DNA of 64,000 nucleotides from Dermacentor variabilis (Eukaryota; Arthropoda; Arachnida; Ixodida; Ixodidae), in assembly GCF_050947875.1 (NCBI RefSeq), contig NW_027460291.1:23147368-23211367 (forward strand). The letters are read 5' to 3'. Under the pieces are notes generated by a model. It was not told the origin of the DNA. It searched no databases and saw only the letters and a program-made list of their open reading frames with translations. Position 1 is the stretch's first letter. Each line of letters opens with the position of its first letter. The translations under genes were made by a program, and so were the position numbers. Positions 47,190-59,356 of the stretch are shown here, in pieces.

Positions 47190-48620
47190 CCCATTTGAAA
47201 AATAGTTGGACGCCATTGCTTAACGTAATAGAAAGTTATTTATCCAACAGCACGTTTCGAGTTAGAATTGCCGATGCTCTGTCCAGGCCATTTATGCAGG
47301 AGGCTTGGGCGCCACAAGGTGGAGTACTAAAGTATAGCCTTTTTATTGTAAAAATATATTCGTTGCGTGCATTTATTCTACTAAGTATGTCTTATTCTAC
47401 GGGTGGCCAGCGCAACTTGGACGAACTCACCAACTCGCCCAGCTTGCCGGGTTCATTCGGTCTTATATTACTTTCATCATTACGTGCAGGTGGAAATTAA
47501 ATCCTCGAACCTCGCAATCTGCGAGTTACATGTTTCACTTCGCCTGAAGAAAGTGTACAAAAGGGCACAGGAGACTGGATTAATTCTAAATCCCTTGATG
47601 AGCTCCTGCGTATATCGTTTTTTTTCAGAAATAAAGGCCTGGTCCAAGATACCCTATTGAAGTGCAAGGTCAAACTATAAAGAGACAATGCAAATTTTTA
47701 GGCATCATTTTAGATACCAAGTTAACCTTCATTCAACACCTGAAGGACCTTAAGAATAAATGCCGAAAAACAATGAACATTGTTAAAATGCTGTCACAGA
47801 CAACGTGGGCTAGTGACAGCAAGTGCCACATAATTCCTTAGAAAACCCTCATGTGAACACGCTTCCATTACGAGACCATAGTGCATAAATAGGGTTCTCT
47901 GAGCGCCTTTACAATTCTGGATCCTGCTCGTCACTTCGGTACCCGGCTGGCGATCGTTGCCTTCAGGACAAGTCCTGTAGAGAATCCCTATGTAGAAGCT
48001 AACAAGTGGTCGCTCCAGCCCCGATTTCATACTCCAGTTTCATGCTCTGTCTGAAACTGAACGCAAGCCGCGAACATCCCTCTTACGTAACTGTGTGTGA
48101 CGTGACATCTGCAACGCTATTTAATAGTCGACATGCAGCTAGACAGCCATTCTCGCTACGCGCAAGAAAAGTTTGAACCTCCACAGCGAACACACGACGA
48201 AATTATTTGCTATTCTGTCGACACAGGATAGGGCACACGTATGGCACCCACAGTTTTTTGCGGAGTGGTAATGAAGCCCAAACTTATGGCAGAGGGGGCG
48301 TGAGGCTGACCATCCTTCATCTCCCCCTGGAGTGCCGGTTTGCAGAAGCTGAGAGAAAGGAACATTTTTTCTGGCGTACCACCAGCGTATATCTCTTCAT
48401 CCGCTAATGTTTCTCGGTGCAGAACCATTTTTGACACGAAAGGAGACCTAGGTTTCTTGAACGATGCTGTGTTACATGCCATTAGCCCAAGAAATTGGTA
48501 GCGCATCCTCTCGCCAAATGATGCCGCTTTGATATTAGTGTTTTGTGTCGCGCATTCCTCCAGGCCTGTGTGCTTCAAGGGCTCTGTTAAGGCAGCGCTT
48601 GCACATTCTTGCCATTGAAA
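47190..48620 (+). pseudogene. I-group LINE fragment: RT and C-terminal zinc region, RNase H deleted
   Basis: RT sequence YLSNSTFRVRIADALSRPF and APQGGVLKYSLFIVK (motif B region) is followed by the thumb: CKFLGIILDTKLTFIQHLK, KCRKTMNIVKMLSQTTWAS, and LDPARHFGTRLAI with RTSPVENPYVEANKWSLQ. Homology then jumps at about 48,200 to the end of ORF2: GHTYGTHSFLRSGNE and VRLTILHLPLECRFAEAERK, whose cysteine pair is changed (QTYGRGGV). The RNase H domain normally between them is missing. Several stops and shifts. Confidence 0.65.
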
Positions 48621-50363
48621 TATTTTAGTATATTCAGTATATTTTAGTATTATTTCGCAATATTTCTTTCGTGTTCACTGTACACCTAATTAGTCATTAC
48701 CTGATTAGGCATTAGTCAGATTATTCCTGAGTCCTCCACTAATGCGTGCCTCATAATAAAACCGTGGTTTCCGCACGTGAAAACCCATAATTTTCATCGG
48801 CACAAAATCTTAGACTGGTCTATTTTCGGGATCGGCCTATATTTCTGGTGGCACAAGTGCATAGCTAAATAGGTAAAAAAAAAAACTGGTCTGACAATGA
48901 CAAGAATGCTATTCACATTAATAGTGCCACTAGATGTACATGCAAGTTCCGTTGTAATCTGTGGCATCAAGGGCCACAGATTAAGTAGGTAACTTGGTAA
49001 CATAGAGTAACTAGGTGTTTTCTTGTTACCACTATGAAGCCAAATCAAAGGCCCGATGTGCTAATGAAAAAAAGACTATATTCAGAAAATGCGCTTATGG
49101 CGCGTTTGTGCGCCCTTTATTAATGACGGTTCCACGTGAAGCGTGGTTGTTTTCACTCCTGTTCCTTTGGGACGAATGGGTCAGCACCGTGGAGGGATGA
49201 GTGACACGCTTTTTCGCTCCTCTCTAACTATGAATGCAACATTCTTCATTGTTTCAAATGCGTAGTTGCTCTCTTTGATTGCTATCATTTGCAAATATAT
49301 AAGTTTCTAATATATTATTTTTATAACACAATTATAACGTGTACGCACATATACTGCGGAATACGATGACTGCTGAGTATTTAGAGCTATAAAAGACGTG
49401 AAAAAGAAACATACATGTTTAAAACGTAGGTAGCGTGTCGAGGAACAAGTAAACTTTCATAACGTCGGAATAAACCGAGCTGGAGAGTGACTTTGCAGTT
49501 TCACACAATTGGAAAGCCTCATAGCTTGCAAGCAATCAATTTTCAGGGACGCGCGAGTAAAGGCTAAAACAACATTACTTTCCTTGCGGTCTTGTATGCT
49601 TTTGGGGATAAATCGTCTTTCCTTTAGAACATGGTCAAGAGCGCTGATGGCACAGATATAGTTGTGAATGTAATGAAAGAGGTGAAGCACGGACATTACT
49701 TACTTCCCGTCCAGGCGTATGTGCAGTCACGCACAAAGATATTGCATCAAGCTTGCAAGACAGAAAATCAGCAGAGGGATGTAAAGGACGGAGATTCTTC
49801 TTTGTGGTAAATATCAGCTAACCCCGATAATGAGGAGTATACATATTCGCTTTGCGTAATGTGTCCCATTCCTCCAACGCGATATCACACTCCTCGAAAT
49901 ATAAAGGATGGAGTGGCATAGATTTTGTTGTTTTCAATATTTATGAAAGCTTCCGGAGCGTCCTAGAATGAAGAACTTTGGTGTTATTGTAGAGGAATAT
50001 CTGGTGTAGATTTATGGCAGTTAACCTTATAGCTATGTGATAAATGAACTGAGCAGCAGATGCAAATACCAAAATTTTCGCGTTCCTCCCGCATGTCCCT
50101 TGTGTCCGCATATGGGCAGCTCTTGGCCGCGGCAATAGCTTTAGCCAAACAAGTGAACCCTCCAGCATCGGCTTCTGTTATTTAGTGAACGCTAAATCGA
50201 TTGGCGTTCCCCGATAAACGATTACAAATTTACCAATTACCTTAGTGAAACTTACATGAAGTTTGTTGTACTTTACCGAGAGTTATGTTAAGTTCTGATT
50301 TCCGAATTTTTTAAATGGTGGCACTTGCAGTAGTAGGCCACCTGAACATCACCTTTGTTGTTA
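48621..50363. other. No gene seen
   Basis: No frame above 85 codons, no recognised motif. The right end is the ATAT insertion site of a gypsy element. Confidence 0.5.
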
Positions 50364-50367
50364 ATAT

Positions 50368-50492
50368 TGTGAGACGAGGTTTAGGCAGCCAGCCTCTTCT
50401 TTATTCTCTCCAGTGAGAGCCCCACCACCAGGCCCCAAAACGGTGATGAAGAGTATGTACAGTTGAGAATACAAAGCGTATGAATAATGCTC
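50368..50492 (-). repeat. Gypsy 3' LTR (left copy)
   Basis: 125 bp, TGTGAGACGAGGTTTAGGC at its left edge to AATAATGCTCA. About 90% similar by eye to the right copy. Confidence 0.85.
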
Positions 50493-50970
50493 ACTCTAAT
50501 TTCCCCGCGCGCACAAGCGGCCAACCAGGCCGCGACTTAGCCAGTGGTGTAACGCCGAACGAATCGTTTGAGGCGCGAAATGTGAACGATCTCCGAACCA
50601 CGATAACGATGGTCCGAAGTAACGCGATAGTTCACGGGGGATATTTGTTCATTAATAATGTAGGGTCCCAGGAACGGGATTGAAACTTCTCATACAAACC
50701 GGGTGTACGAATGGGCGTCCAAAGGAACACTTCCTCTCCAGGACGAAAGGAGACGTCGCGACGAGAGATATCGTACCGTTGCTTGCGATCTAGCTGACTG
50801 ACTTCGGTGTTGAAGCGAGCACGTTGACGGCATTCCTCAAGTCTCGAGACGAACTGTTCGGGTATACTGGCCGAGGTGTAAGTTGGGGCATTGAAGAAAG
50901 CGGCGTCGATGGTGAATATTGGTGAACGGCCGTAAACTAGGTAGAAAGGTGAATACCCCGTAGTTCGTTG

Positions 50971-51124
50971 GATAGGAAGGAAGGAAGGAAATCAACTTTA
51001 ATCAGGTCCTGCAGGCCACGAGAGCTTTGGGCTCTCATGGAGTGGGCGTCTCCCACGACGGAACCGGGAGGTTGAGTTTCCTGGCGGCGTCGTGGACCTG
51101 CTGGACGGCCCAGAGTTGGGGAGC
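50971..51124 (-). mobile_element. LINE 3' tail inserted in the gypsy integrase
   Basis: About 154 bp interrupts the integrase between FAHNTA and TTGYSPF. On the minus strand it ends in GATTAAAGTTGATTTCCTTCC and a GGAA/TTCC-type repeat, the look of a 5'-truncated LINE tail. AGTTC recurs at both edges, but a clean duplication cannot be shown. Confidence 0.6.
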
Positions 51125-53844
51125 GAGTTCTAGCGGTGTTGTGAGCAAACGTCACAAAAGGTAAAAATTTGTCCCAGTTGTCGTGGTTTGGCCCAATATA
51201 CATTGATATCATATTTATTAGCGTGCGATGAAATCGCTCGGTAAAGCCATTTGTTTGAGGGTGATATGCAGATGTCATCTTGTGAACTGTGCCACAAGCT
51301 CCGAGTACTTCTTTGGTTATTGTTGACGGGAAAGTCTTGCCGCGGTCACTTAACATTACACGTGGTGCACCATGACGCAGCACAATGGCATCCAGAAAGA
51401 AGGTGGTAACGTCTGAGGCTAAACTAAATCGTAGAGGAGCGGTCTCTGCGTAACGTGTGAGCAGGTGAACAGCTGTAACGATCCATCGATGACCTGCTGG
51501 CGTTATGGGCAGAGGGCCGACTAGGTCTATCGCAACGATGGCAAAGGGTGTCTCGGGACATGGGATAGGCTGTAAAAGCCCAGCAGGAGGCGAAGTCGGC
51601 CGTTTCCTCTGTTGACATTGGACGCAAGAAGTGACGTACTTGGGCACAAAGGTAGACATGCCTGACCAAAAGAAACGGCTCCTAACGCGGTGCTACTTCT
51701 TGTGGAAGCCCAAATGGCCAGAAGAAGGGTCGTCGTGAAAGGCTTCAAGGACTTGTGTACGCAGCGAACTTGGAAGAACAGGCGCCCAGCGGTGTCCGTC
51801 AGAGTTGTAAATGTAGCGGTGCAGCACATCGTCGTCGAGCATAAATAGTCGCAGTTGTCGACGTAATTTGGCATTTGGTGTACAAGTAGTTCCGCACAGG
51901 CGTTGGATAATGCCGTTGCAGTAGGAATCAGAACATTGACACGAGGCGAGCTGAGTGACGCGACTGGAAGATAACGTGCCTTGTAACCGCTAGATGTAGT
52001 AACGAGAGTGGAGACTTCGTCTCATCAAGTGGCGAGCCATGGAGAGATGTACTCGAAGGTAATAGTGGCATGAGGCAGCGAGAGAGAGCGTCGGCATCTT
52101 GATGCTTTTTCCCAGACTTTTTTAACTTGTAGACAACGTCAAAATCGTATTCTTGCAATCGGACCACCCAGCGACCAAGGCGTTAAGATAAATTTTTGAT
52201 TGACGACAACCAGCATTAGGCGTGGTGGTCGGTTATGACCGTGAAGTAGCGTCCGTAAAGGTGTGGTCGAAATTTTTGTATCGCCCAAACTACAGCGAGA
52301 CATTCCTACTCTGTGATCGAGTAGTTGCTTTCGGCAGCCGTTAAGGCGTGGTTGGCATAGGCAACAACTCTCTCTCGTGAGGTGGTATCACGCTGTAGAT
52401 GGACAGCACCGATCCCACGGCCACTAGAGTCGGTGTGCAAGCAAGTTGGTGCGTTCTCATCGAAGTGACATAGGACAAGGTCGGTGGTTAATGCTTGCTT
52501 GAGGGCTTGAAAAGAAAGTTCGCAGTCCTCTGCCCAAGGGAAAGCAGTGCCCGACGGGAGCAACGTGTGTAGCGGCGACGCCACGGTCGCAAAATGACTC
52601 ATGAAGCGGCGGAAGTAGGATGCCAGGCCCAAGAAACTTCTTAATTGTTTGTGATTTTCAGGGCGAGGGAAGCGAAGCACGGCAGCAACCGTGTCGGCAT
52701 CTGGTCGAACGCCATCTTTGCTGATTAGGTGGCCCAACACTTTGATGTTCTTTCTGGCAAGATGGCATTTCTTTGTGTTGAGTTGTAGTCCAGCGTTGGA
52801 AATGCATGTAAAAACTTCGCCCAAACGCTCAAGGTGCTGACGAAAAGTTGTAGAAAAAATAACAATGTCATCTGGATAGCACAGCTAGGTCTTCCACTTA
52901 AGGCCACATCAAACTGTGTCGATCATGCGTTCAAATGTTGCAGGAGCAGTACATAAATCGAATGGCATGATGTTGAACTCGTAAAGTCCGTCTGGTGTTG
53001 CAAAGGCTGTCTTGTCCTTGTCCGCTTCGTGCACGGGGATTTGCCAGTACCCGGATCGGAGGTCTAGACTAGAGAAATATTCTGCACCGTGGAGGGAGGC
53101 AATGGCGTCGTCGATTCTTGGCATCGGATATACGTCTTTGTGCGTTATCTTATTATGGGCTCGATAATCGACGCAAAATCGCACAGAGCCGTCTTTCTTG
53201 CGAACCAAGACAACAGGAGACGACCAAGAACTGGACGATGGCCGAATGATGTCTCGTTTGAGCATGTCATCAACGTGATGCGAAATGATTTTCCGTTCTG
53301 CGGAAGACACGCGATACGGGCGGCGGCGTACAATCGAATGACCTTCGGTTTCGATGCGATGCACTGCGACGGAAGTGCGCCCCAGAAGCTTGGAGTGAAC
53401 GTCAAATAAGGGGCTGTGTTTTTGCAGGTGTGCCAAAAGGCCTTCTTTCTGCGCAGCGGTCAGATCGGGATTTATCGCGGCCGTTAAAGCGGCGGCAGGA
53501 GTATGACAATCAGTTGTGGTAGACAAAGGTGGTGATTCGGTGTGAAGCGGTACCAGTGAAAGAGGTTCGGTGTCAGTAAAGCAAGTCACAGTAGTGCCCT
53601 GGGAGAGCACAACTGGCGAAGAAGTAGGGTTACGAATACGGACGGACGCTCTACCGTCCTGAAACCGCACCAGGCTAGGAGTAACGCTAAGCCCAGCAGA
53701 TATACAGTGACCACTCGGCGCAAGGAACACATCATCATTAAGAATAGTGTCGGAAGTCAGTGTGAGAATATGCGCATTGCCCGCGGGAATGAAACAGTCG
53801 GTAGACTGAAGCATAACTGCGAGTCGGCCTGGTTGGAACATATT

Positions 53845-54016
53845 CATATTTATACTTTTTGTGCGCAAACAAACAGGGACGAAGAATAGGGGCAACACAA
53901 GGACGAGCGCTTTCTAACCTCGTTAGAAAGCGGTTAGAAAAGGTTAGAAAGCGCTCGTCCTTGTGTTGCCCCTATTCTTCGTCCCTGTTTGTTTGCGCAC
54001 AAAAAGTATAAATATG
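53845..54016. repeat. Near-perfect palindrome (two 75-bp arms) inserted in gypsy pol
   Basis: The 75 bp at 53,845-53,919 (starting CATATTTATACTTTTTGTGC) are exactly repeated in reverse complement at 53,942-54,016, around a 22-nt centre. No mismatch was found by eye. It splits pol between the protease and RT, with host frames resuming on both sides, so it is an insertion. It can fold into a long hairpin. It could be a fold-back element or a hairpin-ended Penelope terminus. Confidence 0.9.
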
Positions 54017-54468
54017 AGTCGGTAGACGTTACGAAACGTAGGCTATGAGCATCGATAGCGGATGAAGATTCAGCGTCCGTCAGATGAATAGTTTGCTGAC
54101 GGCAAGAGATGAAAGCTGAGGCGGAGGACAAGAAGTCCCATCCCAAAATCGTCGCGCAGGTAAACGAAGACAGCACGACGACTGAATGTGGTGAAGGATG
54201 CCATCAATGAAAACACGCGCAGTGCAAATACCGCAGGGCTGAACAAGAACTACATTAGCACAACGAAGGGGAGGGCCATTATACGGTGTCTTCACTTTTC
54301 GCAATCGAGAACACAAGTCTGTACTAATAACGGAAAGCGATGCACCTGTGTCAACCAAGGCTTCGATTCTGACACCTTCAACACACACCAAAAGTACATT
54401 TGACAGGCGCTCCGGAGGACTTTCACGTTGTCCAAAGGACGCAGCTTTCGTCTTTGAAGCTGCACCAT

Positions 54469-56126
54469 TTAGTTTTCCTGGCGTTGATCGGAGGACAAAG
54501 TAGCCGGTCGAAGAGGAGAAGAGGAGCGCCGCATTGGTGATGGAGAGTGACGACGCGGGAAACGCAATGAACCGGCAGTGTTGAAGTCCTGTGGGGATGG
54601 GGAACGTCGTGGATAGTAATCGTAGTAAGGACGCCGACGTTGTGGTACAGGGCCAGAAAACTCATCCATTTCAAACCGGTCATAGCCACATCTTTCATCT
54701 TGCTGACGGCATCGGGAAAACCTTGAAAGGTGGCCACGGATGCCGCAGTAGTAGCAAACCGGTCGAGGTGGGCTCCATGCGTTGTAGGATGAAACAGGTG
54801 GTGGTCTTGTAGTGATAGTATTCAGGGACACATGCGGTGCAGGTGCCTGTTGTGTTGGCTGCTAGGAGGGTGGCACTATAGAGGCAACCTGAGCATATGT
54901 TGGTATAGGGATAGGGCGCGGGATCGGGACTTGTGGGCAGGTCACGGCAGCTATCTCTTCCCTGACAATATGGCGTAGGTCGCCGAAAGGACGCATAAGA
55001 TGGACCTCAGGAAGCTTTGACGAAGCTTGGGCGTGCAGTTCCTCACGGACGATGGAGCGAATCAAGGCACGTAGCTCGCTGTCGTTGGACGCCTTGAAAT
55101 CAGACGTGTCAGGGTGTAGTCGGAGCATATTGACACGTGTACTTGTTTGTATTTATCGGGCGACACGTTTCACCGCCTAACAAATGTTATCGTACAGCGC
55201 AGGACGCGCCTGCATGTATCCGAAGTTTCTGAAAAGTTATCCATGCTTCTATCCGCCTTCTGTTGTCGCCGAACCTTGTGTTATCTGATTTCATGGCGTG
55301 ACGCGAATGGTGTAGAACTTTGTGGAAGGCACGCGGGTCCCAACGATTACGTATGGAACATTCGACGACTGCTGTACAAAAGCCGACGCGCTTGACCCAC
55401 TGATGCCAGGCCGATCGCCGACCGCACGATTGCCGACCGTGCGTGTTCGCCGCTATCGTTGTGCTATAAGTGTAGCCTGTTTTTGTGGGCACAGGTTTGC
55501 CCAATAAAAGTTAGTTTTGTCTTTCACAGTATTGCTACTGTGTTCTTCAACGTCACCACCACGGAATTCAGCGTCTTCGAGACACTGACACGTACTGATT
55601 ATGTATGCGACGTTAGTGGGATTCCGCACTACAAGAGCATTGAATGCCACAGTCCCAATACTCTTGAGCAGGTGGCGTACACGGTCACTCTCTGCCATCG
55701 AGGGGTTTACGCGGCGGCAGAGGGCGAGGACGTCTTCTATGTACGAAGTGTATGACTCGCCCGAGTGCTGAACACGCTCACAAGCCTCTTCTTGGCGATA
55801 TCGGAGCGGATAGACGAGTTGGCGAAACTCTAGCGTAGGTGGTGTTTAAAGGTGCTCCAGTTGACGAAATCGGGCTCATGAATGTAAAACCATGTTTTCG
55901 CAACGCCAGTTAGGTAGAAGGCGACGTGAGCAAGTTTTGCTGATGCGTTCCAGTGGTTAAAGTCCCTCACGCGCTCGTACAGCCCCAACCAGTCTTCAAC
56001 GTCGTCACCTGGCAGCCCAGCAAACACCGGTGGGTCTTTATGAGGGGTGGTGACTGTCCAAGAAGGGGTTCCCGCAGGAGCAGGCAAGGTGGATATAGTG
56101 GTATTGGTCTGCTGGTCTTGCGACAT
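54469..56126 (-). pseudogene. Gypsy gag, interrupted by a solo LTR
   Basis: The ATG at 56,126 starts MSQDQQTNTT. The capsid-like part includes PPVFAGLPGDDVEDWLGLYE and a WNASAKLAHVAFYLTGVAKT block. After a shift at 55,830 it continues to MAESDRVRHLLKSIG and IISTCQCLEDAEF, where the solo LTR enters. Beyond it LRLHPDTSDFKASNDSELR and LIRSIVREELHAQ resume. The nucleocapsid knuckle CYYCGIRGHLSRFSRC near 54,760 has its last Cys displaced. An Arg/Ser/Pro-rich tail ends near 54,472. Confidence 0.8.
55131..55563 (+). repeat. Solo LTR of the 16.6-kb gypsy family, inside gag
   Basis: 433 bp matching the LTR at 18,308-18,724: TGACACGTGTACTT start, CCGACGCGCTTGACCC, AATAAA at 55,503-55,508. The TATA position reads TACAAAA. 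ATAT precedes it (55,127-55,130). On the other side the last few LTR bases are missing and AATT stands where ATAT is expected, so the duplication is eroded. Confidence 0.85.
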
Positions 56127-56246
56127 GGTTGAGTGCAGTTTGTAGAGGCGGCGACCCGAGCGGAGCTCCAGGGATGTAGCGTAGGTGAATTTGGAGAGAG
56201 ACCGGGAGCGAGAGGACGAAGGAACCAGACCGCACACTCCACGACT

Positions 56247-56373
56247 TGTGGGACGAGGTTTAGGCAGCCAGCCTCTTCTTTATTCTCTCGAGTGAGAGGC
56301 CCACCACCCGGCCCCAAAACGGTGTTATGAGCATGTACAGGTGAGAATACGAAGCGTATGAATAATGCTTACA
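56247..56373 (-). repeat. Gypsy 5' LTR (right copy)
   Basis: 127 bp, TGTGGGACGAGGTTTAGGC to AATAATGCTTACA. As the element is on the minus strand this is the upstream LTR; gag begins about 120 bp inside it. Confidence 0.85.
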
Positions 56374-56377
56374 ATAT

Positions 56378-56955
56378 ACATGAATTCAGGTCTGTTTTAC
56401 TAAGCATAGGTTTCTATTCCAACACTTGACAAGCCATTAGAAAAACGAGACAATAAAAGATATTCGTATGTGTGAAATATAGAATAATATAAACATAATG
56501 TTTTAAGTACCTTCGGCCTTCAACAGATAACAGCAACTACTTATTCAAGGCGAAGGCGCACTTAAAACGTCCACAGTACCCTTACATGACAGAGTTGGTA
56601 TGTTCTTAGGCGTTTATGAAAGCATCTGAATTGCGCTTAAAGGAACTTGTATAAGGCTTCATCAAGACCAGTTTTACCCCATCATGGGGTATGTGGACTA
56701 TGAACAATCGGAATTCACCGTCTAGCGCAAATGAACCACGTGTACTCGCACCTTTGCTTCCAACGCATGCTTTGAGTTCGAAGTCGAACGAGCGTGTATC
56801 TTATATGGCATTCGCAAAAATGGTTATTTCAGTGTATCATTTTATTTAGTGTAGCAGAATAGACGGAAATGGCCGTTCTCCTATGAAAGTGAATAGTTTT
56901 ATTTACTTATTTCAGTCGTTTTCGTAGCTGTGCGATTAACTCGGCAAAGAAAAAG
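56378..56955. other. No gene seen
   Basis: AT-rich spacer between the gypsy element and the tetranucleotide array. Confidence 0.5.
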
Positions 56956-57281
56956 TTCGTTCGTTCGTTCGTTCGTTCGCTCGCTCGCTGGCTCGCTCGC
57001 TCGCTCGCTCGTTCGTTCGTTCGCTCGCTCGCTCGCTCGTTCGCTCGTTCGTTCGTTCGCTCGCTCGCTCGCTCGCTCGCTCGCTCGTTCGTTTGTTCGT
57101 TCGTTCGTTCGTTCGTTCGTTCGCTCGCTCGTTCGCTCGTTCGTTCGTTCGTTTGTTCGCTCGCTCGCTCGCTCGCTCGCTCGTTCGCTCGTTCGTTCGT
57201 TCGTTCGTTCGATCGCTCGCTCGCTCGCTCGCTCGCTCGCTCGTTCACTCGTTCGTTCGTTCGTTCGTTCGCTCGCTCGCT

Positions 57282-57312
<31 letters not shown>

Positions 57313-57509
57313 TCGTTCGCTCGCTCGCTCGCTCGTTCGTTCGTTCGTTCGTTCATTCGTTCGCTCGCTCGCTCGCTCGTTCGTTCGTTCGCTCGTTCGT
57401 TCGTTCGTTCGTTCGTTCGCTCGCTCGCTCGCTCGTTCGTTCGTTCGCTCGCTCGCTCGCTCGCTTGTTCGTTCGTTCGTTCGTTCGTTCGTTCGCTCGC
57501 TCGCTCGCT

Positions 57510-57540
<31 letters not shown>

Positions 57541-57665
57541 TCGTTCGTTCGTTCGTTCGCTCGCTCGCTCGTTCGCTCGTTCGCTCGTTCGTTCGTTCGT
57601 TCGTCCGTTCGTTCGTTCGTTCGCTCGCTCGCTCGTTCGCTCGTTCGTTCGTTCGTTCGTTCGTT
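56956..57665. repeat. (TTCG/CTCG)n tetranucleotide array, about 710 bp
   Basis: Pure four-base units alternating in blocks of TTCG and CTCG, with rare variants (TTTG, TTCA, GATCG, TCCG). No frame on either strand contains a stop because neither unit can form one, so long Phe-Val-Arg-Ser / Leu-Ala-Arg-Ser and Glu-Arg-Thr-Asn / Glu-Arg-Ala-Ser frames appear. These are not genes. Confidence 0.95.
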
Positions 57666-57671
57666 TCGGGT

Positions 57672-58070
57672 GTTTCGGGGGACACTACTTGCACAAAAAT
57701 TGAAATGGAAAATTGACTAATTAACAAGAATTCACTAATTCACTTTTCACCTATTTATCTTAAAACCCCTATTGCAATTTACAAATTCTATCAGTGGACT
57801 TCCCAAGGCGAAATCACTTGGAGCGATTTTTTAGGACGACACCAGTTTCGAGATATAAATTCCTGAACTTGGCGGGGAAATGCATTGGCGTTCCAGTTAT
57901 TTATGTGCTTCTGTACGTGAAACGACATTTTGTTAACAAATTAACTCCACGGCTAGAACGTGTAAATTGCAATATGGACCATATTGCAATTAGTTGAGAA
58001 TCTAATTAGTGAATTGTTCATTAATTAGTCGATTTTGGATGTCATTTTTCTTGTGCAAGTGCTGTCCGCC
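57672..58070. mobile_element. MITE with about 60-bp imperfect terminal inverted repeats
   Basis: The left arm (57,682-57,740: ACTACTTGCACAAAAATTG, GACTAATTAAC, ATTCACTAATT) is mirrored on the right (58,004-58,066: AATTAGTGAATTG, TTAATTAGTC, CTTGTGCAAGTGC). Inside lies a 27-bp palindrome around GGACC at 57,965-57,991. No coding capacity. The left end touches the tetranucleotide array. Confidence 0.65.
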
Positions 58071-58166
58071 TCATCGAGTACACCAGCTCATGAACTCGAA
58101 TTGGAATATGTGCCACACGCCACTTGTAAAGATTGCTGAAAGTGTTCGCTGAAACACGCTGTTGTC

Positions 58167-59269
<1,103 letters not shown>

Positions 59270-59356
59270 ATATTCGTCGCCGTCAGCGCGGCGATCTCTG
59301 GACCCTTTGTGGGCCTCTTGCTGCTCGGCCTGACGGTTCCCTTCGCCAACTGCAAG
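59270..59356 (+). CDS. Single exon of a probable SLC5-type sodium-coupled transporter
   Basis: An AG at 59,268-59,269 and a GTAGGG at 59,357 bound exactly 29 codons: IFVAVSAAISGPFVGLLLLG continuing LTVPFANCK. This is one hydrophobic segment with SGPFVGLLLLG and a PFANCK end, very like the SLC5 (sodium/solute symporter) segment 'GGPLLGLFxLGxxfPxaNxKG' found in monocarboxylate and multivitamin transporters. Such proteins use the Na+ gradient to import organic solutes across the plasma membrane. No neighbouring exons were found, so it is either part of a gene with large introns or an isolated relic. Confidence 0.5.

Larger units (their letters stand above)
50497..54391 (-). pseudogene. Gypsy pol: protease, RT, RNase H, integrase
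   Basis: The protease has EALVDTGASLSVIS near 54,340. The RT includes KKDGSVRFCVDYRAHNKI, SSLDLRSGYWQIPVHEADK (motif A intact) and IMPFDLCTAPATFERM (usual Gly is Asp). A stop follows, then CYPDDIVIF at 52,867 (YLDD changed to YPDD). RNase H includes LHTDSSGRGIGAV and an in-frame TAG after NYSITE. The integrase zinc domain survives partly (CVQCQQRK). Its catalytic residues are in IVAIDLVGPLPI, MLSDRGKTF and NGFTERFHRT. The C-terminal part after the insertion gives GYSPFYLVYGRSP and EEVFLWTPIRTPGLYEKF. Stops, frameshifts and two insertions make it inactive. Confidence 0.85.
50364..56377 (-). mobile_element. Ty3/gypsy LTR retrotransposon with complete outline
   Basis: ATAT at 50,364-50,367 and 56,374-56,377 is a 4-bp target duplication around a pair of short LTRs. 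Reading on the minus strand from the right LTR: gag (from 56,126), protease, RT, RNase H and integrase, the Ty3/gypsy order, with no env-like frame. Three later insertions interrupt it: a solo LTR in gag, a 172-bp palindrome between protease and RT, and a LINE tail in integrase. Without them it would be about 5.2 kb. Confidence 0.9.

Noticed and set aside
50497..50700. Envelope gene downstream of the gypsy integrase
   Set aside because: Only the integrase C-terminal tail lies between the integrase core and the LTR.
56907..57727. Long Arg-rich and Glu/Arg-rich open frames on both strands
   Set aside because: They follow from a stop-free four-base repeat read in any frame.
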